A DNA stretch of 64,000 bases from Earliella scabrosa (taxonomy: Eukaryota; Basidiomycota; Agaricomycetes; Polyporales; Polyporaceae): NCBI GenBank assembly GCA_022605405.1, contig JABYQQ010000013.1, positions 868,001-932,000 of the forward strand, written 5' to 3'. Under the pieces are notes generated by a model, which ran no database searches, was not told the DNA's origin, and saw only the letters and a program-made list of their open reading frames with translations. The position numbers and the translations under genes are program-made. Of the stretch, positions 12,352 through 24,600 are shown piece by piece; position 1 is the first letter of the stretch; each line of letters starts with the position of its first letter.

Positions 12352-12503
12352 ATGCGTGGTCCGAGACGCGCCACTAGAGAGGTGGTGAAGCGAGAGTATC
12401 GAGGGGCAGCACAAGAGCCCGATGCGCGTCACGACACAACGCGTTCTGAATCTGAACCGGGCTCGGCATCTCCCGAACCACCCCTCCCCGCGCACTCATC
12501 ATC

Positions 12504-13941
12504 ATGCTCGGCGTCGAAGGCTACGGCAGCGACAGCGACAATGGCAGCGACACAGAGACCACCCAGCTCAACCAGGCGACGTCTAAGACTTCCTCCCTAA
12601 CCACGAAGCTGCCCCCTCCTGCAAAGAAGTCGACATTCTCTCTGCCACCGCCCTCAAATGCGGGTGCCTCATCCTCCAAGGCATCTAGTGGTCTCTCCCT
12701 ACCTCCACCAAAGACCAAGAAGGCACCGAAGAAAATTGCTATTGGTCTACCCGATCTTCCTAAGGAAGCAAATGATGACGCTTCAGACGATGAGCGACCC
12801 GCTGCGAAGAAGCCTCGCCTGGAATCTGGAGCTGGTGCGTCTGGCCTATTGTCTATGCTCCCTGCGCCAAAGAACAAGCCCCTCGTCCCCGCTGCTCCCG
12901 AAAGAGTACTTGGTGGTGGACGTGGACCTGGCTTGGTCTTTAAGACTGCACCCAGTCAACCAAGGAGGACGACGATTGTAGAGGATGCGGAGGATGCTGA
13001 CGACGCCGAGGAACCCACGGAAACCCTTGACTCTTCCTACTCGGCAATTTTGGAGGAGAGGAAGGTGGAGAAGAAGCCCCCATTACCATTCATGCCTACA
13101 TCGGTGTCCAGAGGCAAAGCAAACATCTCAGTCGAGGAGAAACACACGGTGCCCATATCGCAGAAGGTCTCGTCGGCTCCAGCCGTTGACTTCTTTTCCT
13201 TGGGTAGGTCTACTAAGTCATCAAGCTTGCCTCCTTTGAGTCCTCATGGCCATCGTACAGGTTCTTCGTCCACGAAACCCGACACTACCAAGGTATCGTC
13301 AATATCATCCGCACCGCCAGTCTCCGCTGCACCTGGCATGCCATCCTACACCGCAGCGCCCCAAGTAGACGACTTCACACCTCCCGAGCCTACTCCAGAA
13401 GACCCATATCCCGGCTACTACCTGCTCCCATCGGGGCAATGGGCCGCATACGACCCTGCATACTACAAGAAGTTCTACGACAAGTGGAAGAAAGAGTACG
13501 ACGCTCATGTTCGTGCGCTGGAGAAGGGTGCCGTCAAGGGCTTCGAGGGTGCTGAGGAGCAGGCGGAGGAGGTGAATGCGCTGAAGGAGATGGAGAAGGC
13601 GAAGCGGGAGATACAGGAACGAGAGGAGCGGAAGGCACTCACGACCGCCGCTGCCGCTGTTCCTGATGCTCCGAAGATGAACATCAAGGTACGTGGTGAT
13701 CGACTTTGGTCGAATCTTTCGCGTGCTGACATCGTGCAGGGTGCTGCATTAGGCGGGAGGGCGCGTTCAAGGCATCAGCTGTCGACGCTACTTACTGAAG
13801 CGTATCAGAACCGGGAGGCGTTGGAGGAGAAGATAGCACAGGGCAGGCGGAATCGCAAGGAGGCAGGCAACAAGTACGGTACGTCTACTCGGTCTTGGGA
13901 TGTTTCGGACGCTCCCTCACTCGTGCACAGGCTTCTCATGA
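12504..13941 (+). CDS. PRCC-family nuclear protein
   Basis: Exons 12504-13688, 13740-13878 and 13931-13941 give 444 residues. The last exon is only 11 nt and completes the ending KYGFS. The N-terminus (MLGVEGYGSDSDNGSDTE) and the long Pro/Ser/Lys-rich middle are typical of the PRCC family (human papillary renal cell carcinoma protein, a mitotic-checkpoint and splicing-associated factor). The C-terminal third has YPGYYLLPSGQWAAYDPAYY, a charged helix, then RARSRHQLSTLLTEAYQNRE and RRNRKEAGNKYGF, the conserved PRCC block. A nuclear location is expected from basic clusters such as KTKKAPKK. Mad2B binding or splicing roles are known only for animal members. The gene diverges from NUP133. Confidence 0.88.
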
Positions 13942-14212
13942 GGCTTAGGCCACTATTCATCTACTATTACTCGCTGCTGCTTTCGCATGACGTGCTCGAT
14001 CTACCCTCACCACGAGTCTTTCGTGCGTGCGCGCTGTTAGCAACTCTCCATTCCCTTGAAGTTGCACTTCCAATATCATCACTGTCATCACACCACTATC
14101 CGTGTATCCAAGCGATATATTCCGGACAGCATGCGACATATTAGAACAAGACTATGTAATACAAGTGTAGAATATGCAACAACAGATCGCGTGGTCCATA
14201 GATGTCGTGCGT

Positions 14213-14889
<677 letters not shown>

Positions 14890-14971
14890 CTTGGATGAGT
14901 GGCTGAGTAGCGGTGGAGGTGGTGGGAGGAAGGAAAGAGGCTTGAGCGAGCAGAGCTATCGCGTCGAGGAC

Positions 14972-14977
14972 TTTATA
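14972..14977 (-). promoter_or_regulatory. TATA box of histone H2B
   Basis: CTATAAAGTC on the minus strand, about 145 bp before ATG. An E-box palindrome CACGTG lies just upstream at 14992-14997. The spacing fits a leader that includes the proposed UTR intron. Confidence 0.6.
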
Positions 14978-15209
14978 GCGTTCAACAAGGTCACGTGCAG
15001 ACGCGTCTGTTTACAAGCCACACACGCGTAGCGCGTAGGCGCCCGAACGCGTCCGTGGCGGCCAATCCCGATCCGCCATCACTTGCAGTTGCATTGTCCC
15101 TTCAGCTCGGCACCACCAACCGCCATGTCCCCGCCTCTACGCCTGTACAGGCCAAAGCTGGCAAGGCAGCGTTCGCCCATTGTCCCCTGAATGCTACATA
15201 TACAGGTGT

Positions 15210-16346
15210 TCATGCACTGGCCAGCACTATCTTTCCCGTCATGCCCACGACATTGCTCTCTGTCTCCTCTGCCCACACCCGTATCGTTTCCTTGTCTTCT
15301 CGCGTGCCGCATATTCTGACTGGGCGGTTGACGACAATAGGATTGATCGCTCGGTAGTCGAAGCTCTTGAACGCCGAGGTTGGGACATGGAGCGCCGTGG
15401 CGTCCAGGAGCATCAGTGCGGTGAGTGGGCCATGCACAAGTCTCTCTGTAAGCAGCCATACGGCGTCAGCCATGCAGGCATGCACATCCGCGGCGGGTAC
15501 TCGCAGACGTACCGGGATACCCCTCGGACTTCCGTGCGTACTCCTTGTCGAGATGTATGTAATGCCCATTGAATGTGAGTGCCGAGAAGCGGAAAAGCGT
15601 GGTGGGAGTAGGAAGATACTCGAAAGTGAAGTCCGGCCGAGGCAGTCCCTTCACTGCATGAACGGCAGTCAGTCGCACGCACGTCCTCGAACCTTTCTTC
15701 CGTCACCCGTTGGATCGCCCTCACCTTCCTTGGCGCCCCTTCTGTTGCCTGGTGTTGCCAGGTATACGTGAGAGCGCTCCTCCTCGACGCACACCTCGTC
15801 GATGCCGACTCCCCTATACTCGATCTTCTGCTTCACGAAGACCATAGGCGTCCCTGTCTCAAAGCCCTTCTTATCCACGGCACTGATGGTGGATACTGCG
15901 GCCGCCCTGTCGCCGACGCACAGTGGTCGCTTCCATACCATGCGCCCTCCCGCCCACATACGGCGGGTAAAGGGCTCTGGAGGGCAAAAGTCGACGTCCG
16001 TTCCATCCGAGCGCAGGGCCCTCTCGGGGTTCCGCGGATGGAAGAACACCAGATGGTGACCGTATCCCAACGGGGCTCCAGACTGCGGCGGGGCGTATGG
16101 TTGCCTGGAGCCGTCGCGCGTGGGGAGCGTTACGTAGAGGTCGGCAAGGTGTTCTGGCCGGAGCGTGTCGACGAAGTTGAGTTTCTTCTCAGAGGCAATC
16201 CATTGGTCAAGTGCCTCAACGTTTGAGGGGGACAAATACGGTGTCGGCGAAGGTGACGAGAAGTGACGGCGAGAATAGATGTGATGCTGCGCGACGCCAC
16301 GACGGGAGGATGGTGGCAGGGTGAGAGAGCGGCGGAGGGCTAGCAA
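15210..16346 (-). CDS. HTD2: Mitochondrial 3-hydroxyacyl-thioester dehydratase, HTD2-like
   Basis: Exons 16346-15725, 15653-15513 and 15445-15210 give 332 residues. The N-terminus (MLALRRSLTLPPSSRRGVAQ) looks like a mitochondrial presequence. The N-terminal half carries LGYGHHLVFFHPRNPERALR and RRMWAGGRMVWKRPL, as in FAS1-type dehydratases and HTD2 homologues. The C-terminal half has the hot-dog/MaoC-like segment with FRFSALTFNGHYIHLDKEYA, whose N-x-H-Y-I-H stretch resembles the hydratase active-site helix, and HGPLTALMLLDA. Fungal HTD2 dehydrates 3-hydroxyacyl-ACP in mitochondrial type II fatty acid synthesis, the source of octanoyl-ACP for lipoate. A mesaconyl-CoA hydratase-like activity is the main alternative. 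Confidence 0.85.
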
Positions 16347-18048
16347 CGACCGCCGACGTCAAGGTATGGTTCGCCACAAATGGGAGGGCGGATAGGCGAC
16401 CCGAGGAGCGGGAAGCTATTGCGACACTCACCAGACACAGCCCTCAGTGCAAATTGGCGTGGCAGCATCCGGATACACGTACGGCAGGACACAGGAATAC
16501 CACGTCGTCGACGTTCAGATTGAAGCTCGGGATCAGTCCCACGCACGGGATCCTGGCTGGAACGCCGAAGCCGCCGGCAAGATGCCTCAAACTAGCCATC
16601 ACCGACACGCGAAGCCCAGGACGCTACCCAAGCCGTCCATATGCAGCCAGGGACGCATATGGTATGTGGTTAAGCTTCGAGTCAATGTGAGTCGCGCACT
16701 GAAGCTCAAGTAGGCAGTTCAGACCATCGCGGCGCAATTGGGCGCAATGCACAGGTCAGACGTGATGCCGGAAAGATGATGTGCATATGGATGTGCTGAG
16801 CAACATGTGGGAACGAACAATGCAGCGGCCGACGATGAGAGCGGCTGGTGTAGAAGAGAATATGGAAGCCGTTTGACTGAGAAGCGATGGGAGGTGAGTA
16901 CTTGGTGGCGCTTCACAGCAGGGGAATATGGACTCTGGATTACTGTCACAGGCACGGTCTGGGTGCTTGGGCGACCAGAGAAGGACCACAAATTGTGACC
17001 GAGGAAAACGCACCCGAATATCCGGATGTCGCGGTGATCGTGCCGCCGACGCACGATGATGATCGGGGTCCGCGATCACGATCGTGGACAACAGAGCGTT
17101 GGTGGTCACAACATACGGAGACAATGTCCATACGAAGGTACATTGCAGACTGCCCAAACGCCTCAACATCTGGATGGGGCATCTATGGACGGGAGATGCT
17201 TGGCTCTGACGATCGGTTCGTGCCGGTGGACTCCCGACCATGCGCGAGGGGGAGTTACAAGGGTCGGATGGTCAGCGGAGAGTTGCCTTTCTGTGCTGAA
17301 GCGGCCGATATCTGCCACCTGATCTCAGTTTCGGCGCATGTGGGAGAAGCGACGACGTGGACCGGCCTTCTTTTGTGCAGGAAGACGCCTGGGCGGAGGG
17401 ACAATGGGCAGATGTGCTGTTTCATGAGAACACGACGGTGAGTGCATTTGTTCGGGTGGTTGACGCGTTGTTGTACAGGGCCGTTCATCTCGTCGCCAGC
17501 TTGTCGAATCTGGAGAGGCAAGCGAGGAGGCGCCGGCGACGCGGCTGTGGCTGGTGCTGCTGGACGCGTCGAGCGTGACGGCGCGGTGCGGGTGCGTCAG
17601 CGATGACGGAGCAACGACTGGGCGAGACGCTGCGCGGTTTGGTTGCGGGGTGGCTCGTTGGGCGAGGCGTTGGGCGAAGGTTTGGCTGGCCCGAGAGCGG
17701 AGAGGCGGAGAGGCGCCTGGAGGCAGAGGGGGCCAGGGCGGGGGGCGCGCGAGCACAGCGGATCGGGGAGGAGCCGCCCAATCGGCCGGCGTCCGCCCGA
17801 TTTGGGCGTGTCTGAGGTAATGACCTAAATACGCCTACTCGCTCTCTCCGCCCGCTTGACTCTCTCTCCCTTCCCCCATTGTTCTTCCCTCTCGGAATCC
17901 ACCGCACCATGTCCCGCCCTGTGCCTTCTCAGCCATCCCTTTAAAGTCCCTGCCCGCTGTTTGTGTATCATTATTCCTCGCCCAAACATCCTCCCGCGCA
18001 CTCGCACTCGCTCTCCATCCATTCCCCGCCCGCGCACAACAATCAGCG
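16347..18048. other. Intergenic, 1.7 kb with a GC-rich island and a CT-rich tract
   Basis: Open frames of up to 184 codons exist on both strands (16887-17441 plus, 16756-17241 minus). They overlap each other, lack family resemblance and have no splice continuation. Positions 17560-17815 are extremely G-rich on the plus strand. From 17834 to about 17895 the plus strand is pyrimidine-rich, a common feature near fungal transcription starts, and probably belongs to the promoter of the gene at 18049. No RNA gene or mobile element is visible. Confidence 0.4.
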
Positions 18049-18870
18049 ATGGTCGACATATCAGCTCCCCAGCCGCGCCTCGCGCACGCAACCTTCCCTC
18101 CTCGACGCGCTACGAGGACACAGTCCTTGCCATCGGCTGTCGCTGACGACACTTTCTACGTGAGTGCTCCCCCACCGGCCCTCCTACCCCTCTCACATCT
18201 CTGTCGCACTTTTTTCTAGTGTGCGCCGCGACCTCTACCTCTCAACAGCCCTCCAAGGCTTCTATCTCCCTACCGACTGCCGGAGGACGCGGGTCTTCAT
18301 AAGGTGAGCTCACTATATGCGCGCTCCGATCCTCCGATCCTTACCTCCCCGCAGTTATCTAAGCCTCTATGTAGCCCTACCAAGAGGCGCAGGGGCCTCG
18401 CCCGTAACTTATCGCGCGCTGCCCGCCATCGTCACTGCGCGCGAACCGAATGTTGTATCAATACCATCTCTGGACCTCCCACATCTCTCGATGACCTACC
18501 CTGGATATCTGCCTTGTCGATTGAGCCCGACTACGCAAACCCTTGGGACATCGCCGACCTTTCTCTTCTCGACATCGCAATAGAGGAGGAGCCATCTTCC
18601 CGTGGCCCGGGGCCTGTCCGTCGTCGCAAGACTCCCTCACGCCTCCACCCTTTGGCTTCCCCCTCGAAGGACGATGAAGTCTCACCCCCCGTCGTCGCAT
18701 TCCCCTTCGTCCGACGCGCGCTATTCACTCAATCTGACCTGACACCTCAGACGCCCCCTCCCAAGATCCGCTTTAAGCCGTCCGAGGTCACCTTCCACGA
18801 CCTTCGCCCGATCTTCCCATCGGACCTCGAGGAGCCGCCACGGTCGATTGACGTAGACGTCTCGCCGTGA
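18049..18870 (+). CDS. SP/TP-rich protein of unknown function
   Basis: Exons 18049-18159, 18220-18303 and 18355-18870 close in frame to 236 residues (37 + 28 + 171 codons, all introns in phase 0). The protein is Pro/Ser/Arg-rich with many SP/TP sites (LNSPPRLLSPYRLP; CSPTKRRRG; SPSKDDEVSPP; QTPPPK), as in CDK or MAPK substrates. A basic cluster TKRRRGLARN could be a nuclear signal. The end is acidic and contains RFKPSEVTFHDLRPIFPSDL, the only segment that looks foldable. I recognise no family. A lineage-restricted, phosphorylation-regulated protein is inferred from composition only. The CT-rich upstream region supports this start. Confidence 0.65.
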
Positions 18871-19788
18871 AACCGGCGTGTCGAATCCTCAACCGCCGTC
18901 TGGTTCCACGCCGCTCATCGTCTCATCGTCTCTCGCATCCACGGATCCTCATCTCAATCGCTGCATCCATCTAACGTATCATTCTCGCCTGCACATCTGT
19001 TTATTGGCCCCAAGAGCCGCACAAACGATCCACGCATACGTTACGGCCACAACGCCACGAATATCCCGTCTCCTCCAATCCAGCATCAACACTGCCATCC
19101 CAGCTCCCATCTGACCATCTTTCATCTGCACGATCTCAAGCGTCTTCATTCTGATGTCCCTCTGCTACATTACTGATGGACATGACTGCTGCTTCTTTTA
19201 ATCCTGCTTTCGATCGCTGCCATCGTGGCGTCGTATCTATCGCTGTTCTGATCTGTCGTTCGAGCAGTGTTTCATCTACTTTTGATTCTTTCCTGCTTTC
19301 TCATGCGTACACGATTCATTCGATTTCATGTCGTCCACGCTCTTCTAGTTTCCCTCCCCCTCACCTCCTGCTCTCAATGTTACATCTACCAGTTACTGTT
19401 CTCGCTCTGAAGTAGTGTCATTGTTGCCGCTGTTGCTATTCCTGTTGCCCCTGTTGACGAGTCCTACGTGCTAATGTGTGCTACCTCATGATGTACTCAT
19501 GTATTCTGACGATCCCAACAATACGATCTCACCTCGACCACGATTTGTTCAGCCACTCCAATAAGCGTATGGAGAGATTTGTCGAAGTGCTCAGACAAAC
19601 TATGTATGCTATGCGTACAGCACGCTCAGGTGGCGATAACCTGAGGTCATCTTCACACCACCACGTCAGGCCCACCCAGGGCCCACCATGACTCACGCTG
19701 ACTTCCCTCAAGATAACTCTGTTGTTGCTCTGCTTTCGCCACCACTGCGACGATACCCATACTCCTCTCCGCCCGACCAACGCCCGCG
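18871..19788. other. Intergenic: 3' flank of the SP/TP-rich gene and SER1 promoter
   Basis: About 920 bp, C- and T-rich on the plus strand, particularly just before the SER1 start. No coding, RNA or repeat feature is supported. Confidence 0.5.
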
Positions 19789-21141
19789 ATGAGCTCCGAC
19801 CACGCCAGAGTCATCAACTTCGGGGCCGGGCCATCCGCTCTCCCGCTTGCGGTCCTGGAGGAGGCACAGAAAGGCCTTGTCAACTTCAATGGAACGGGCA
19901 TCGGGATCGCCGAAATCTCTCACCGCTCCAAGGAGTTCCAGGCATTCCTCGACCAGTTCGAGCAGAACATACGCACACAACTTGAGGTGCCCCCAACCCA
20001 CCGCATCCTCTTCACTCAGGGTGGCGGCACCGGTCAGTTCTCTGCCGTCGTCTTGAACCTGCTGGCCCGTCACCGCCTCCTCCACCCGACCGCGACCGCG
20101 GAGCAGACCGTGCTGGACTATGTCGTGACGGGGTCATGGAGCAAAAAGGCCGCAGAGGAGGCACGCCGGCTCACCGTCGGGTCCGCAACGGTGCGCACGG
20201 TCGTCGACTCGCGCGTGTACTCCAAGGACGGCAAGTCGTTCGACAACATCCCCCCGCACGCCGAGTTCGCGTTCTCGGACGACCCCGCGCTCGTCTACTA
20301 CTGCGAGAACGAGACGGTCGACGGCGTCGAGTTCTCGCACGACGCGCTCAGCCCCGCCTCGTTCCCGTTCCACCTCCTCAAGCGGGACACGCTCGCGCCC
20401 CTCGTCGCGGACTACTCCTCGTCGTTCATGTGCCGCCCGATCCCGCGCCTCGCGGACCACGCCGTCATCTACGCCGGCGCGCAGAAGAACATCGGCCCCG
20501 CGGGGCTCACGATCCTCATCGTCCGGCAGGACTGCATCGTCGACGTCGACGCGGCCGCGAAGCTCGGCGTGCCCCCCGTGCCCGTCACGCTCTCGTACAA
20601 GACGCTCGCGGACGCGGGCAGCCTGTACAACACGCCGTCGGTCCTCCCGATCTACATGGCCGGGCTCGTCCTCGAGCGCATGAAGCGGAACGGCGGGATC
20701 CCGTACTATGAGGAGCTGAATAGGCGCAAGGCGCAGAAGCTGTACGCGGTCGTGCACGAGGGCGAGCAGAAGGGCGTGTTCCGCCGCAAGGTGCAGCAGG
20801 GTTCCGAGAGCTGGATGAACGCCGTCTTCGAGGTGCTTGGGGAGGGTGCCGAGAAGAAGTTCCTGGAGGGAGCTGAGAAGGAAGGCATGACGGCGCTGAA
20901 GGGCCATAGGTCAGTTGTTGCTGTACTTGCAGCCTTTCGTGCAACGCTCATGCAGCTTCCCCGTGCAGGTCTGTCGGAGGTCGGTCACCAATTTCATGTG
21001 CACGCTCCTTCCTCGCTCATGCTCTCCCTAGGCATCCGTGTGTCTCTCTACAACGCGATCACGGAGCAAGACGTGGACAAGCTCGTTGCATACATGACGC
21101 AGTTCATGAAGGAGGCGGAGCACAAAACAGAGACTCAGTAG
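19789..21141 (+). CDS. SER1: Phosphoserine aminotransferase
   Basis: This PLP enzyme converts 3-phosphohydroxypyruvate and glutamate to phosphoserine in serine synthesis. Exons are 19789-20909, an 11-nt microexon 20969-20979, and 21032-21141, giving 413 residues, the family's size. Landmarks are NFGAGPSALPLAVLEEAQKG, the phosphate-binding FTQGGGTGQFSAV, the cofactor lysine region YAGAQKNIGPAGLTILIVRQ and SYKTLADAGSLYNTPSVLPI. Splicing restores the conserved GHRSVGGIRVSLYNA. Unspliced, the two introns (59 + 52 = 111 nt) are in frame and stop-free, so a naive reading adds 37 foreign residues. The donors GTCAGT and GTCGGT are weaker than most here. Codons are strongly C/G-ending, which suggests high expression. 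Confidence 0.96.
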   Translation: MSSDHARVINFGAGPSALPLAVLEEAQKGLVNFNGTGIGIAEISHRSKEFQAFLDQFEQNIRTQLEVPPTHRILFTQGGGTGQFSAVVLNLLARHRLLHPTATAEQTVLDYVVTGSWSKKAAEEARRLTVGSATVRTVVDSRVYSKDGKSFDNIPPHAEFAFSDDPALVYYCENETVDGVEFSHDALSPASFPFHLLKRDTLAPLVADYSSSFMCRPIPRLADHAVIYAGAQKNIGPAGLTILIVRQDCIVDVDAAAKLGVPPVPVTLSYKTLADAGSLYNTPSVLPIYMAGLVLERMKRNGGIPYYEELNRRKAQKLYAVVHEGEQKGVFRRKVQQGSESWMNAVFEVLGEGAEKKFLEGAEKEGMTALKGHRSVVAVLAAFRATLMQLPRAGLSEVGHQFHVHAPSSLMLSLGIRVSLYNAITEQDVDKLVAYMTQFMKEAEHKTETQ

Positions 21142-21253
21142 TAGCTAAGAAACGATGGAGAGGACAAAATGCTTGTACTACTATAACTCTGGACCTTCAA
21201 GTAACAGTCAGTCATTACGGAGAATACACAAAGTGTAAAGTAACCTGAAGTGT

Positions 21254-21347
21254 GTCACTTTGCCGGAGTGGTTAACGGGATCGCCTGCTATTCATAGCTG
21301 CTAGCGGTTGGGCTTTGCCCGCGAGTGTTCGAATCGCTCAGGTGACG
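21254..21347 (+). tRNA. tRNA-Ser(GCU) with a 12-nt intron
   Basis: The acceptor stem GTCACTT pairs with AGGTGAC. D-arm CCG/CGG, anticodon stem ATCGC/GCGGT and T-arm GAGTG/CGCTC with loop TTCGAAT all form. A GGGC-TTT-GCCC variable arm marks a class II serine tRNA. Anticodon GCT is at 21287-21289. The anticodon loop closes only if 21291-21302 (ttcatagctgct) is removed, at the standard intron position after base 37. The intron contains AGC, able to pair with the anticodon. Internal A and B boxes are intact. Confidence 0.93.
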
Positions 21348-21348
21348 C

Positions 21349-21353
21349 TTTTT
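21349..21353 (+). terminator. RNA polymerase III terminator of tRNA-Ser(GCU)
   Basis: A run of five T residues begins two bases after the discriminator base. Confidence 0.75.
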
Positions 21354-21689
21354 GCTTCCACGTTCGCATATGCCAACATAACCATGTTGTGGTGGCAACG
21401 TTCTTCCGTGAATACCTCTACGCGGCCTGATTAACGGAAGCGGATGAAGCGGTTCAGGTTCCAACTGAAGGGATGGACGACATGGTGGACGAGATGAAGA
21501 TGGAGGATAAGTTCCGCCACCATCCAAGCTCATATCGTCCTTGCTGACGAGTATGGCTCGAGTGGAACCCAACGGTCTAAGTAAGAAGTGCATTGAGAGC
21601 GGTGTGACAGCAAATCTAGCCATGTGTGCGGATACTATACACCTAGTGAAACAAGTCAACTGGTCCAGACCGATACAATACATGATACA
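21354..21689. other. Intergenic, nothing recognised
   Basis: The stretch between the tRNA terminator and the GYP7 stop. It presumably carries GYP7 3' UTR; no other feature is seen. Confidence 0.5.
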
Positions 21690-24600
21690 TCACTGTCCTG
21701 CGTTCAATAATTCTCTCAGCTCATCGCTGATGATGGGTCGCTTGGGTGAAGCCTGCACGTCAGCTGCGGCAGAACCGGTGCTGCCATTTCGCCTTTGCTT
21801 GAGAGTTGTCGCACGTGAAGAGGCTTCCTCCGCTTCTCGTCGGTCTATGTCGGCAATAAGTTGAGAGAACGACAGGAAGAGGACCTCCGCTTGGGCGAGT
21901 GTGCTGTCAAGCTCGATGGTCATGCTTAGTTCGTTGCAATACTAATGAGTCGCACTCAGTAAGCCGACCAATCGAGATACTGAACAAGAAGCGCACCTTC
22001 AATATCTCGTCGAACTAAGTCATGGAACATTCATAAGCACATGGTTAAGGAGGAGCATATATCGACACCCACCTCGACAAGATATCTCAGAATCACGTCG
22101 CGATGCGACTCGAGCACTGCTAATGCAACGAAGAGCACAAACTGCGTGCTGTAGTAGTCTGTCCAAAGAACTTCCCAAAGGCGAAGGACGTCCTCGAACG
22201 GGAATTCGCGCTTGAAGGCGATGAGGATCCATCTACGAAGTCATGTCAGCGAGTGCTATCAATCTGGTGTATGGCGTCAGAACTTGCCGGAAGCAGAAGA
22301 AAAGATTGAGGCCGTCGGTTTTCTCTGTGGTGAGATCGATCAATGCGCTGGGCGCAGGATGGAGAAGCAAAATACTCACCAAGATGTCGATACAGTTCCG
22401 GATCCATGACAGATAATAGCTGTTGCAGGGTCGAGAGCTGCTTCTTCATTCCACTCTGGTCACGGAGGAAATTCTGCTTCTGTCATGTGCGACGCATGGT
22501 CAGGTGGAGCCGCAATGCACGAGAGGTTGAGGTACAAACCATGCGGTCCATGATGCGGACAAAACACCAGAATGTCATCTCTTCTTCGCCACCCATCACG
22601 ACGTACACCGGCGCACACAGGTCAGACATGCCCTGAACGTAGCCTGTCATTGCACATTGAGCGACAGATTGCCGGAGGGAAAGGATATCACATACCTAGT
22701 TCCTTCTCGTAGAAATTATATGTCAACAGGATACTGGCGAGACGTTCGATGTGCTCATTGGTTGGTGCTTGTGCGCCGATGTCCCCAAGCTGAGGAGAGA
22801 TGGTGGAATATCGCATGTGCATTCCCTTCTCGTTCTCCGTGTCCTCATTAACCGGCGTTGTCTGGGCAAATAAGGGCTGTGTTCGATCGGTCCGCCGACA
22901 GTCAACATCAATACGATGTCGCTCCTATTATCGCCGGTCAATGCACGGTCGTTGGAGGCATGCTGGAACATACCTCGATAACATCTTGCCGCTCGAAGAC
23001 ATCAGGTACTCCCCACCACTCATCCTTGAGGTCTCGATATAGTTCCCTGAGGGTTCGCATGAGCAGGGCACGATGACTCTTAATCCACTTGCTAACCTCT
23101 TTGCTTCCCAAGCCTTTTCCCGTTGAGTGGCATCGCTATCCCAGTCATGCACGCCCAACAAGAATGGCCAAACCTCTCTTCGAATAGAGGAATCGATACC
23201 CCTCCGGAAGATCTCCCGCTTCATCTCCTCCTTTCTGACCCTCGTGCTTCCATCGGCATTGAACCAGCTCCGCCAGATCTTCTCATTGACGGGATTCTTC
23301 GGACTCCTCGAAGACTTTGGTCGTGGCAGGTTTGATGTCGACTGCAAGAGTTCGAAGATACCCAGCGACGAATCCTCTTCCGCAAGATCCGATGACGAGG
23401 CCGGGAGGGCCTGCGATTCTCGCACCCGGGCTCGCTCTCCCTCTTCAGCAACGATGCGAGCCCATCGTGCGAGATACACACGTGCGCTTTCGAACTCGCC
23501 TACGCCGCCCTTCTCGACCCAGCTTCCCCATTCCAGATCACCGTTCGCGTTGACCAAGCTCTTGACAGGGTCAGGAAGATGAGGAACGATGGGTTTGGCA
23601 AGCGGGTGCGACAAGATGTGCTGGGCAGCATGGGCAGCATGCCTGGTGATTTGCGAAAAGCCCTGGAGCAGGGCCATACGTGCTTGCGACGAGGAAGACG
23701 CGGTTGGAGAAGATACCGGAGATAGAGATTTGTGAAGAATGGATGAGCGTTCAGAGTACGAGTTGCTAGGCCCAGCGGTAGACAGAGGGCGAGGACGACG
23801 GTGAGCAGGAATAGGAGAGTGCGAATTCGCATATGAAGACTGAGCGAGAATGTCATCGACAGCGTCGTCCGAGAACAGTGGGGTGGAGTGGGTTTCGAGG
23901 TCTTCTCTAGAGGGATCAACCAGGTAAAGGTTCGACTGCAGACAAGAGCGAAGAAGATGACAATATGACCGCAGCTTTGCAAGCAAGTCCTCACCACCCC
24001 ATGTGCTGCTCTTTGGGGCGTGTTCTGAGGGAGGTGGGGGATACGACATGGGGCGTGGCTCAATAGGGGACTTGGTTGGCATGGTGAAGGACCGCGACTC
24101 ATCGTCGTGGAAGTGCAGTGTAGGAAGCGTTGAACCGCTGATGAGATTAATGGCAATGGAACCATCTACGAATCAATGTAATAGTGAGATGGTATACCAT
24201 TGGAGAAGCGTTGGTTCACTTACACCAAGAGGACAGCGATGGTGGGTTAACGATCAAGGAGTATATTGACGTCAATGGTATTGAGAAAGCATATGATTCG
24301 GGGCGTTGGACAGGAAGGTCGATGAGAACGGCGTCTGTAAACCACGGGTGAGTATGCGAGATGAGCATGGCGCGTGGCATTGCATACCTTCGTCCTCATC
24401 GTTCGTGACTGCATGCTCCTCAATCTTCACGAACTTGTCCCATTCACTCTGCCCCTTCTCATTCAACAGCGTCTCCGGAATCCAGGCAAGCAAGTACACC
24501 GGCTGCGCCGCTTCCTGCACCGGAATCGGAGTCACAATACATAAAGGTGGCGCATAGACAGGATACGTACCTTCTTCACCAACGCAACGAAGCCCGGGAT

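Noticed and set aside
16887..17441. 184-codon plus-strand frame in the large intergenic gap
   Set aside because: No family signal, an overlapping frame of similar length on the other strand and no splice continuation. Left as unexplained intergenic DNA.
20134..20907. 257-codon minus-strand frame opposite SER1
   Set aside because: It is the antisense of a GC-ending-codon gene; Arg/Val/Leu-rich composition without a domain is the usual artefact of strong third-position GC bias.
19789..21141. SER1 read as a single uninterrupted exon
   Set aside because: The continuous frame would break the conserved GHRSVGGIRVS with 37 unrelated residues, while splicing around an 11-nt exon restores it exactly.
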